Assembly (NCBI RefSeq): GCF_963576545.1 | Contig: NW_026870574.1 | Coordinates: 434,001 to 498,000 of the forward strand | Source of the DNA: Limanda limanda | Lineage: Eukaryota > Chordata > Actinopteri > Pleuronectiformes > Pleuronectidae | DNA: 64,000 nt | Direction: 5' to 3' | In this document: positions 22,339-32,400 of the stretch, piece by piece | Layout of the letters: each line of letters opens with the position of its first letter | Position numbering within the stretch: position 1 is the stretch's first letter | Program-made: the position numbers and the translations under genes | The notes under the pieces: generated by a model | Told to the model about the DNA's origin: nothing | What the model saw: the letters and a program-made list of their open reading frames with translations, nothing else | Database searches by the model: none

Positions 22339-22628
22339 AATGTTGGAGCAAGCGCTGCACGGCGCTTCAGCGTGGCTTCCGCGTCCGGAAAGCGACGTCA
22401 TGACGTAGTCAGCGTCACTGCGCACTCGTGTTTTGAGACGCCAGCCCAGCGCGCTCAGGTAGAGTGGGCTTGTCTGGACATGTTGGGGTGTAGTTGATCA
22501 GATGCACGTCCTTCTATCGCAAGTTCCGCCGCCTGATATCGCCCGACGGCAAGTTTTGTCGACTGATGTCCTCCGACCGCATGTCCTACGGCTGCGTGTC
22601 CTCCTCACTTTCTTCCAGCACTAACTAG
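22339..22628 (+). promoter_or_regulatory. CpG-rich promoter-like region with candidate 5' non-coding exon
   Basis: A local CpG-rich island in an AT-rich element. It contains the 12-bp palindrome ACGTCATGACGT at 22395-22406, two facing CRE/ATF-type half sites. It ends in CACTAACTAG|GTAAGA, a good splice donor with the intron starting at 22629. The next clear acceptor with coding sequence is at 23435, in front of the zinc-finger exon. I infer a TATA-less promoter and first exon for the zinc-finger gene; the start of transcription is not defined. Confidence 0.45.
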
Positions 22629-23435
22629 GTAAGACTCCCGCCGCTATTTTACTGGTTATTCTGCGACCCGTTGTCTTTCGAATGCAATGATTCACAACGT
22701 TTACAAAACTACTTGTGTAAGCTATCCATAAAATCTACCTGTTAGCTACCCGTGAAAGCCACGTGTTTGCTAACTTTCAGCTACATGTGAAAGCCACGTG
22801 TTTGCTTACTTTAAGTTATCTGTAGACCAACCCCACCCAAACCACCGTGCTACGTTTATAAACTACCAACGTGTTAAGTTGAGTTATCAATAAAATAATG
22901 GTAAATTTTGATGATCTTCTCCTTGTGTATACTGGGGTATGTGTCGTCTGTTGGTGTCTTTTCTGTTTGAATCTTAGCATAACGGTGAATTTAACAATTA
23001 AGCTTTCATACAGAGCTCGTTCACGTGTTATTTATTTCAAAATAACTACTTATTACATACATTTCCCACAAATATGGGGAAATGTAACTCAAATAGCCCT
23101 ACATAGTTCTGTGTTTAATTTATTTCAAAGTACACCTACACTTGCCTCTGTATTTTTCTTCTCTTCATAAGAGTTTGGTGTTTTTTCCTTTGTAACAGGT
23201 AAAAATAGCTATAAAAGTCAACAGTTCTTTATTGTTCTATAATTTCATAAATGCAACTTTATAAGCTTTCTTATCAAATATGTTTCTCAGCTCCAGACTA
23301 ATTTTATTTGGGCGAAGAGTGGGCAAAATGGTTCTTTTGATGTAAAGGTTGCCTACCTCTGCCTCAGCCAAATTGAGTTTGTTCATTTGGGTGGTGTTAA
23401 ACTCATAAACTAAATGTGTTTTCCTTGTTTCACAG
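22629..23435 (+). other. Putative first intron of the zinc-finger pseudogene
   Basis: 807 bp of AT-rich sequence from GTAAGA to a pyrimidine-rich acceptor TTGTTTCACAG. It holds a direct repeat with CACGTG (22752-22806). An open frame of about 90 codons at 22898-23170 has no recognised similarity and reads as intron. Confidence 0.45.
22752..22806. repeat. Direct repeat with two CACGTG E-boxes
   Basis: GTGAAAGCCACGTGTTTGCT occurs at 22752-22771 and again at 22787-22806, a 35-bp period. Each copy contains the palindrome CACGTG (22760-22765 and 22795-22800), the core E-box/CLEAR-type bHLH site. Confidence 0.8.
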
Positions 23436-25372
23436 GATTTGGATGCAGTGTAAGGAGTGCAAGTTCTCGCACCCTAATCAGGATATTCTCCTCAAGCATT
23501 ACCGACTTTGCCACTACCGGGGACGCTTCTGGCCACTGCCGTGCCTGTACACTGACTGCTGCTGCACTTTCAAAACAAGCGGTGGGTTAAAATGCCACCT
23601 TTCAAGAGTACACACAAAGTCCAGAAAAACTGAAGTAGAAGTCACCTTTTTTTGTCAATTGTGTGACTTTAAAGACATCTGTGCCCCAAAGAAATACATA
23701 GCCCATCTAAGGACTAATTTGAGGCAGCATGTGACTGTTTATTGTTTACTGTTTACTGTTGGTAAGATTTTTTTTTTATATAATGTGTAATGTCCTAAAT
23801 GCTCTACCAATTCCACCATTCTGCTCAGCTTCCGGATGTAGCAAACCTTTTTAGTTTATAACTGTACAATGTGGGCACCTTCTGTAATTGGAGTCTGTAT
23901 TAACACTAATACTGTTATTTCTCCTCTCTTAGATATATGCTGAGTTTTTTTGAATCACTCAAGTGGATCTAAAGAAGACATTCTTCACATCTTTGGATGC
24001 ACACGCCTCAAACCTGATAAAGCTTTACAGAACACGTAGCGGGACACTAGGAAAGGACTTAAAGGCCCTATTTGACAACCTTGATGAACAGGTAATGCAA
24101 GTAGGAGATAAATTAAGGTTTTCTGAGAGTGCATTTTCACATTGCAAACAGACATTAACATAAATTGTGAATAGGTGTGGTGTGATTTTATTTTCAGGCC
24201 ATGGTATATTTTTTTTAACTTTATTTGTGTCTTTCAGACAACCAATGTGCTTGCACAAAGGAAGGCCACAGCTCTCCGAGGTCTACCTCTCTATTTGAGG
24301 GAGAATCCAGGCAACGTCCTGAAGACATGTCTGGTAAGAATACTTCGGTTTATACCATTGAAGTTTTTTTCTTCCATTTTTTTAATAGCTGGGCCAATAT
24401 AAATATACAAGGGGCCAGTACATCTCTGATTAGGGAGCAAACGCATTCATTTGATAGGAATATGCATAAAACCACTTATTTATATTCCCTTTAATGTAAT
24501 AGAAGTAGTTATCCCTAATTAAGGCTGAAATCTTTAACAATAAAAGTAAAAACACATTATCAAGAGGTAATCTATGAGGGTTGACCTAAAAAAAACCTTA
24601 AATCAGTAAATTTTGCTGCAAGTTTTAGTGTTTGGATTGTGGCCGATTTTATATGCACTGTCAGGGTGAGATATTGTCCATCCTTTTTGGATTGTTAACA
24701 CTTATGGAATCAAAGGATTATCCCACACCTTTTAAACTGCACACCAGCTGAATTTTAAGAGCACCTTTAGAAAAAAAATGCCAGATTTCGCACAAATTAT
24801 CCCTTCACATGGATTAATTGATGACATCTGGGTGGTCAAAATTTATCTGGTGGCCTTACAAATTGTATTTTTTAATGCATCTTAAATTTGTCGTTAGGAA
24901 ATTTCTTCATATTTTGAACAGTGGTCACTTGCACTCAAAGTTTAACTCATAAAGGTGCATGTCACTTTACTCATGGGCAGGGGTATATAATTTATTTATA
25001 AATGTGGTGATGAAAACATTAAAAATTTAAGTAATGTCTGTTTGTTTTCTCTATGATACAGACTCGGAGGAAACGTCCGTTGCAGGTGTTCAACTTGGCA
25101 TAGTCACCATTGTTGAAGATGATGTTGGGAGAGCTCACTCAATGCCCAGAACAATCAACATTGCCCTTGTCATCGAGGAAAAGGTTGTTGTGGAGGACAT
25201 CTCTGACATCAGTACAGCCATTGTACTTCTCTTTGGATGCATCTACAACCTCAACCTGGACTACCCCAAAGGGTTGAGGTACACTTTTGAGGCCCTTCAA
25301 AAGATTTTTATGAACCTTGGCACAGAGTGTTCTGCCCGTGTTCAGGCTCTGAAAAACAACTTGTTAAAGTAG
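23436..25372 (+). pseudogene. Zinc-finger plus C-terminal LFG/YPK domain gene copy, broken
   Basis: Exons seen: 23436-23761, 23933-24091, 24238-24333 and 25062-25372, all with GT-AG borders. Exon 1 encodes finger 1 (C-x2-C-x12-H-x4-H), finger 2 (C-x4-C-x12-H-x4-H) and a third whose last His is Asn (H-x3-N); any fourth is lost. The other exons match the gene at 5559-7345: the middle two have identical lengths (159 and 96 nt), and the last has LFGCIYNLNLDYPKGLRYTF. Lesions: TGA at 23951-23953 in the conserved EF-x-x-IT motif where the paralogue has CGT; exon 1 ends in phase 1 before a phase-0 exon; and the last acceptor takes the G that should start the GAC codon, shifting the frame to an early TAG. 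Internal exons expected between fingers and C-terminal domain are not found. DNA binding is the likely ancestral role of the fingers. Confidence 0.75.
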
Positions 25373-25424
25373 CCCGATACCATGACACATAGACATGTGT
25401 TCAATGCACATATTTGCACACATT

Positions 25425-25772
25425 GACATGTCACTTTATTCCTCAAAATATGTTTTTAAGTTCAGTAGTAGCTACACAAATCCCATGTTCCCATTTGAAG
25501 TTAGTGTTTACTAACTGCTGGATTTGTTTGTCTCTGAAACTAAACACGTTTGTGTCTTGTTACACGTTTTTATGGATGCACTTTCTATAGACATGTCACT
25601 TTATTCCTCAAAATATGTTTTCAAGTTCAGTAGTAGCTACACAAGTTTGTGTAGTGTTGCTACGAATCCCATGTTCCCATTGGAAGTTAGTGTTTACTAA
25701 GTGCTGGATTTGGTTATCTCTGCAACTGAACACGTTTGTGTCTTGTTACATGTTTTTTATGGATGCACTTTC
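25425..25772 (+). repeat. Tandem duplication in the 3' flank of the pseudogene
   Basis: Copy 1 (25425 to about 25588) and copy 2 (25590 to about 25772) share ACATGTCACTTTATTCCTC, AGTTCAGTAGTAGCTACAC, CCCATGTTCCCATT and ATGGATGCACTTTCT. Copy 2 has an extra stretch of about 20 bp near 25645. It lies before the poly(A) signal, so it would be in the 3' untranslated region. Confidence 0.85.
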
Positions 25773-26035
25773 TTCACTGCTGGGTTTGGCCAGTGGTTTC
25801 CTCAAGTATCTGACTAACACATGTTTTGTGATTCATAGTGTCAATCATACTGTTTTCTATATTATAGCTAAAGTATTGAGAGCTGGTTCTGCACTTTGTT
25901 ATGTGTTTACATATTCTATCTTTGAAAATAATTGTATAATGTTACCAAGTTCACTTAAGCATCCCTGCTGCTGCAATTTCAATGTTGCCTTTTTTGTAGT
26001 TATTGGATTTATATAATGTTAACCCCTGTGTTCTT

Positions 26036-26041
26036 AATAAA
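26036..26041 (+). promoter_or_regulatory. AATAAA poly(A) signal
   Basis: AATAAA about 665 bp after the last stop codon, followed by T- and GT-rich sequence (TTTTGGTGTTATT), a usual arrangement for vertebrate 3' end formation. Confidence 0.55.
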
Positions 26042-26444
26042 CAGATTCTTTATAGAATTTTGGTGTTATTATTGAATTTCCACAACAGTATGAATAGAGT
26101 AAACTTGAGTTAGCTCAACTGATGGGCAGCAAAGTTGAGTTAACTAAGCATTTCAAGTTTAAGTTTAAGTTCTCTCGACTGAAACGATCCAGTTCTGTTG
26201 ATGTATGTTTTCAAATCATTAGCATGCATATAATCTAGTATTCCTAACTTGTAGATTTGAGTAGCTCTGAATGGAGATGTTAAGTTAGTCTAACAGAACA
26301 TCACCATTCAGAGCTACTCTATATAACATTTTGAGTGAACTTAATTATTTAAGTTGACACAACTCACAAGCCCTTAAGTTAGGTCAACTCAAAAAAGCGT
26401 TGCAGCTGGTTGCTTTACTTTTTTAAGTTGAGTCAACTTTTCTT
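26042..26444. repeat. Right subterminal arm with AAGTTGA/TCAACTT words
   Basis: Non-coding. Many copies of AAGTTGAGT, GTCAACT, TTGACACAACTC and AGTTGAGTCAACTT in both orientations, mirroring the left arm. Such dense subterminal motifs are typical of transposase binding zones in DNA elements; binding is inferred. Confidence 0.65.
26259..26319. repeat. Perfect 16-bp inverted repeat, 29-nt spacer
   Basis: GAGTAGCTCTGAATGG at 26259-26274 and CCATTCAGAGCTACTC at 26304-26319. After one mismatch the stem continues with GATGTT/AACATC, so a long imperfect hairpin of about 60 nt is possible. Confidence 0.85.
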
Positions 26445-26457
26445 TTTTTACAGTGTA
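26445..26457 (-). repeat. Right terminal inverted repeat plus TA duplication
   Basis: TTTTTACAGTG then TA, continuing into satellite CCGATCGATG. It is the exact inverse of 21652-21662. Confidence 0.85.
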
Positions 26458-29400
26458 CCGATCGATGCGCGCAACCCCATTTAGTGGGGGTAGAGCCTAC
26501 TTGCAAGTCTCTCCGACCTTCACAAAAAAAGTTATTCAAGAATATCTCCTCAGATTTGGGGGAATTTCGTCGGTCGACCTCTTTCGAAGGTCGTACAAGC
26601 TCGGGGATGGTACCAATCGATCCGCAGGACCCAAATTAGTCCAGATGCAACCACTTTCCAAGTCTCTCCGACCTTCACAAAAAAAGTTATTCAAGAATAT
26701 CTCTTTCTCCTATGTGCTTTCATCCCTAACCCTAACCCTAACCCTTCCGAAAGTCGGAGAAGCTCAAGGATGGTACCGATCGATGCGCGCTACCCCATTT
26801 AGTGGGGGTAGAGCCTACTTGCAAGTCTCTCCGACCTTCACAAAAAAAGTTATTCAAGAATATCTCTTTCTCCTATGTGCTTTCATCCCTAACCCTAACC
26901 CTAACCCTTCCGAAAGTCGGAGAAGCTCAAGGATGGTACCGATCGATGCGCGCTACCCCATTTAGTGGGGGTAGAGCCTACCTGCAAGTCTCTCCGACCT
27001 TCACAAAAAAAGTTATTCAAGAATATCTCTTTCTCCTATGTGCTTTCATCCCTAACCCTAACCCTAACCCTTCCGAAAGTCGGAGAAGCTCAAGGATGGT
27101 ACCGATCGATGCGCGCAACCCCATTTAGTGGTGGTAGAGCCTACTTGCAAGTCTCTCCGACCTTCACAAAAAAAGTTATTCAAGAATATCTCCTCAGATT
27201 TGGGGGAATTTCGTCGGTCGACCTCTTCCGAAGGTCGTACAAGCTCGGGGATGGTACCAATCGATCCGCAGGACCCAAATTAGTCCAGATGCAACCACTT
27301 TTCAAGTCTCTCCGACCTTCAAAAAAAAAGTTATTCAAGAATATCTCTTTCTCCTATGTGCTTTCATCCCTAACCCTAACCCTAACCCTTCCGAAAGTCG
27401 GAGAAGCTCAAGGATGGTACCGATCGATGCGCGCAACCCCATTTAGTGGGGGTAGAGCCTACTTGCAAGTCTCTCCGACCTTCACAAAAAAAGTTATTCA
27501 AGAATATCTCCTCAGATTTGGGGGAATTTCGTCGGTCGACCTCTTCCGAAGGTCGTACAAGCTCGGGGATGGTACCAATCGATCTGCAGGACCCAAATTA
27601 GTCCAGATGCAACCACTTTCCAAGTCTCTCCGACCTTCACAAAAAAAGTTATTCAAGAATATCTCTTTCTCCTATGTGCTTTCATCCCTAACCCTAACCC
27701 TAACCCTTGCGAAAGTCGGAGAAGCTCAAGGATGGTACCGATCGATGCGCGCTACCCCATTTAGTGGGGGTAGAGCCTACTTGCAAGTCTCTCCGACCTT
27801 CACAAAAAAAGTTATTCAAGAATATCTCTTTCTCCTATGTGCTTTCATCCCTAACCCTAACCCTAACCCTTCCGAAAGTCGGAGAAGCTCAAGGATGGTA
27901 CCGATCGATGCGCGCAACCCCATTTAGTGGGGGTAGAGCCTACTTGCAAGTCTCTCCGACCTTCACAAAAAAAGTTATTCAAGAATATCTCCTCAGATTT
28001 GGGGGAATTTCGTCGGTCGACCTCTTCCGAAGGTCGTACAAGCTCAAGGATGGTACCAATCGATCCGCAGGACCCAAATTAGTCCAGATGCAACCACTTT
28101 CCAAGTCTCTCCGACCTTCACAAAAAAAGTTATTCAAGAATATCTCTTTCTCCTATGTGCTTTCATCCCTAACCCTAACCCTAACCCTTCCGAAAGTCGG
28201 AGAAGCTCAAGGATGGTACCGATCGATGTGCGCTACCCCATTTAGTGGGGGTAGAGCCTACTTGCAAGTCTCTCCGACCTTCACAAAAAACGTTATTCAA
28301 GAATATCTCTTTCTCCTATGTGCTTTCATCCCTAACCCTAACCCTAACCCTTCCGAAAGTCGGAGAAGCTCAAGGATGGTACCGATCGATGCGCGCTACC
28401 CCATTTAGTGGGGGTAGAGCCTACTTGCAAGTCTCTCCGACCTTCACAAAAAAAGTTATTCAAGAATATCTCCTCAGATTTGGGGGAATTTCGTCGGTCG
28501 ACCTCTTCCGAAGGTCGTACAAGCTCGGGGATGATACCAATCGATCCGCAGGACCCAAATTAGTCAAGATGCAACCACTTTCCAAGTCTCTCCGACCTTC
28601 ACAAAAAAAGTTATTCAAGAATATCTCTTTCTCCTATGTGCTTTCATCCCTAACCCTAACCCTAACCCTTCCGAAAGTCGGAGAAGCTCAAGGATGGTAC
28701 CGATCGATGCGCGCTACCCCATTTAGTGGGGGTAGAGCCTACTTGCAAGTCTCTCCGACCTTCACAAAAAAAGTTATTCAAGAATATCTCTTTCTCCTAT
28801 GTGCTTTCATCCCTAACCCTAACCCTAACCCTTCCGAAAGTCGGAGAAGCTCAAGGATGGTACCGATCGATGCGCGCTACCCCATTTAGTGGGGGTAGAG
28901 CCTACTTGCAAGTCTCTCCGACCTTCACAAAAAACGTTATTCAAGAATATCTCTTTCTCCTATGTGCTTTCATCCCTAACCCTAACCCTTCCGAAAGTCG
29001 GAGAAGCTCAAGGATGGTACCGATCGATGCGCGCTACCCCATTTAGTGGGGGTAGAGCCTACTTGCAAGTCTCTCCGACCTTCACAAAAAAAGTTATTCA
29101 AGAATATCTCCTCAGATTTGGGGGAATTTCGTCGGTCGACCTCTTCCGAAGGTCGTACAAGCTCGGGGATGGTACCAATCGATCCGCAGGACCCAAATTA
29201 GTCCAGATGCAACCACTTTCCAAGTCTCTCCGACCTTCACAAAAAAAGTTATTCAAGAATATCTCTTTCTCCTATGTGCTTTCATCCCTAACCCTAACCC
29301 TAACCCTTCCGAAAGTCGGAGAAGCTCAAGGATGGTACCGATCGATGCGCGCTACTCCATTTAGTGGGGGTAGAGCCTACTTGCAAGTCTCTCCGACCTT

Positions 29401-32400
29401 CACAAAAAAAGTTATTCAAGAATATCTCTTTCTCCTATGTGCTTTCATCCCTAACCCTAACCCTAACCCTTCCGAAAGTCGGAGAAGCTCAAGGATGGTA
29501 CCGATCGATGCGCGCTACCCCATTTAGTGGGGGTAGAGCCTACTTGCAAGTCTCTCCGACCTTCACAAAAAAAGTTATTCAAGAATATCTCCTCAGATTT
29601 GGGGGAATTTCGTCGGTCGACCTCTTCCGAAGGTCGTACAAGCTCGGGGATGGTACCAATCGATCCGCAGGACCCAAATTAGTCCAGATGCAACCACTTT
29701 CCAAGTCTCTCCGACCTTCACAAAAAAAGTTATTCAAGAATATCTCTTTCTCCTATGTGCTTTCATCCCTAACCCTAACCCTAACCCTTCCGAAAGTCGG
29801 AGAAGCTCAAGGATGGTACCGATCGATGCGCGCTACTCCATTTAGTGGGGGTAGAGCCTACTTGCAAGTCTCTCCGACCTTCACAAAAAAAGTTATTCAA
29901 GAATATCTCTTTCTCCTATGTGCTTTCATCCCTAACCCTAACCCTAACCCTTCCGAAAGTCGGAGAAGCTCAAGGATGGTACCGATCGATGCGCGCTACC
30001 CCATTTAGTGGGGGTAGAGCCTACTTGCAAGTCTCTCCGACCTTCACAAAAAAAGTTATTCAAGAATATCTCCTCAGATTTGGGGGAATTTCGTCGGTCG
30101 ACCTCTTCCGAAGGTCGTACAAGCTCGGGGATGGTACCAATCGATCCGCAGGACCCAAATTAGTCCAGATGCAACCACTTTCCAAGTCTCTCCGACCTTC
30201 ACAAAAAAAGTTATTCAAGAATATCTCTTTCTCCTATGTGCTTTCATCCCTAACCCTAACCCTAACCCTTCCGAAAGTCGGAGAAGCTCAAAGATGGTAC
30301 CGATCGATGCGCGCAACCCCATTTAGTGGGGGTAGAGCCTACTTGCAAGTCTCTCCGACCTTCACAAAAAAAGTTATTCAAGAATATCTCCTCAGATTTG
30401 GGGGAATTTCGTCGGTCGACCTCTTTCGAAGGTTGTACAAGCTCGGGGATGGTACCAATCGATCCGCAGGACCCAAATTAGTCCAGATGCAACCACTTTC
30501 CAAGTCTCTCCGACCTTCACAAAAAAAGTTATTCAAGAATATCTCTTTCTCCTATGTGCTTTCATCCCTAACCCTAACCCTAACCCTTCCGAAAGTCGGA
30601 AAAGCTCAAGGATGGTACCGATCGATGCGCGCTACCCCATTTAGTGGGGGTAGAGTCTACTTGCAAGTCTCTCCGACCTTCACAAAAAAAGTTATTCAAG
30701 AATATCTCTTTCTCCTATGTGCTTTCATCCCTAACCCTAACCCTAACCCTTCCGAAAGTCGGAGAAGCTCAAGGATGGTACCGATCGATGCGCGCAACCC
30801 CATTTAGTGGGGGTAGAGCCTACTTGCAAGTCTCTCCGACCTTCACAAAAAAAGTTATTCAAGAATATCTCCTCAGATTTGGGGGAATTTCGTCGGTCGA
30901 CCTCTTCCGAAGGTCGTACAAGCTCGGGGATGGTACCAATCGATCCGCAGGACCCAAATTAGTCCAGATGCAACCACTTTTCAAGTCTCTCCGACCTTCA
31001 CAAAAAAAGTTATTCAAGAATATCTCTTTCTCCTATGTGCTTTCATCCCTAACCCTAACCCTAACCCTTCCGAAAGTCGGAGAAGCTCAAGGATGGTACC
31101 GATCGATGCGCGCTACCCCATTTAGTGGGGGTAGAGCCTACTTGCAAGTCTCTCCGACCTTCACAAAAAAAGTTATTCAAGAATATCTCTTTCTCCTATG
31201 TGCTTTCATCCCTAACCCTAACCCTAACCCTTCCGAAAGTCGGAGAAGCTCAAGGATGGTACCGATCGATGCGCGCTACCCCATTTAGTGGGGGTAGAGC
31301 CTACTTGCAAGTCTCTCCGACCTTCACAAAAAAAGTTATTCAAGAATATCTCCTCAGATTTGGGGGAATTTCGTCGGTCGACCTCTTCCGAAGGTCGTAC
31401 AAGCTCGGAGATGGTACCAATCGATCCGCAGGACCCAAATTAGTCCAGATGCAACCACTTTCCAAGTCTCTCCGACCTTCACAAAAAACGTTATTCAAGA
31501 ATATCTCTTTCTCCTATGTGCTTTCATCCCTAACCCTAACCCTAACCCTTCCGAAAGTCGGAGAAGCTCAAGGATGGTACCGATCGATGCGCGCTACCCC
31601 ATTTAGTGGGGGTAGAGCCTACTTGCAAGTCTCTCCGACCTTCACAAAAAAAGTTATTCAAGAATATCTCCTCAGATTTGGGGGAATTTCGTCGGTCGAC
31701 CTCTTCCGAAGGTCGTACAAGCTCGGGGATGGTACCAATCGATCCGCAGGACCCAAATTAGTCAAGATGCAACCACTTTCCAAGTCTCTCCGACCTTCAC
31801 AAAAAAAGTTATTCAAGAATATCTCTTTCTCCTATGTGCTTTCATCCCTAACCCTAACCCTAACCCTTCCGAAAGTCGGAGAAGCTCAAGGATGGTACCG
31901 ATCGATGCGCGCTACCCCATTTAGTGGGGGTAGAGCCTACTTGCAAGTCTCTCCGACCTTCACAAAAAAAGTTATTCAAGAATATCTCTTTCTCCTATGT
32001 GCTTTCATCCCTAACCCTAACCCTAACCCTTCCGAAAGTCGGAGAAGCTCAAGGATGGTACCGATCGATGCGCGCTACCCCATTTAGTGGGGGTAGAGCC
32101 TACTTGCAAGTCTCTCCGACCTTCACAAAAAACGTTATTCAAGAATATCTCTTTCTCCTATGTGCTTTCATCCCTAACCCTAACCCTAACCCTTCCGAAA
32201 GTCGGAGAAGCTCAAGGATGGTACCGATCGATGCGCGCTACCCCATTTAGTGGGGGTAGAGCCTACTTGCAAGTCTCTCCGACCTTCACAAAAAAAGTTA
32301 TTCAAGAATATCTCCTCAGATTTGGGGGAATTTCGTCGGTCGACCTCTTCCGAAGGTCGTACAAGCTCGGGGATGGTACCAATCGATCCGCAGGACCCAA

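Larger units (their letters stand above)
21652..26455 (+). mobile_element. 4,804-bp DNA element with CACTGTAAAAA inverted ends and TA duplication, carrying a zinc-finger pseudogene
   Basis: CACTGTAAAAA at 21652-21662 and its inverse at 26445-26455, with TA at 21650-21651 and 26456-26457. Excision with one TA restores the satellite GGATGGTACCGATCG. The duplication reads as TA here and at the 4429 element, although the two sites differ (GGTACC and CCTATG), which excludes a longer duplication. Subterminal regions are full of AAGTTGA/TCAACTT words in both orientations. The content is a microsatellite, a CpG-rich promoter-like segment, a broken gene of the same family as at 5559-7345, a poly(A) signal and a palindromic right arm. 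No transposase is visible. Confidence 0.85.

Noticed and set aside
23963..24163. Alternative GTG start making an open frame after the TGA of the pseudogene
   Set aside because: GTG is not a normal eukaryotic start here, and the frame reads on through the splice donor at 24092.
23436..25372. Processed (retro) copy of the gene
   Set aside because: Introns with GT-AG borders are kept in both copies, so copying was at the DNA level.
25615..26016. 133-codon open frame after the pseudogene
   Set aside because: It is hydrophobic by T-richness, overlaps a duplicated 3' flank just before a poly(A) signal, and has no recognised domain.
21652..26455. A 4-bp GTAC target duplication for the second element
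   Set aside because: GTAC is also consistent locally because the site is palindromic, but the first element at CCTATG supports only TA with the same ends.
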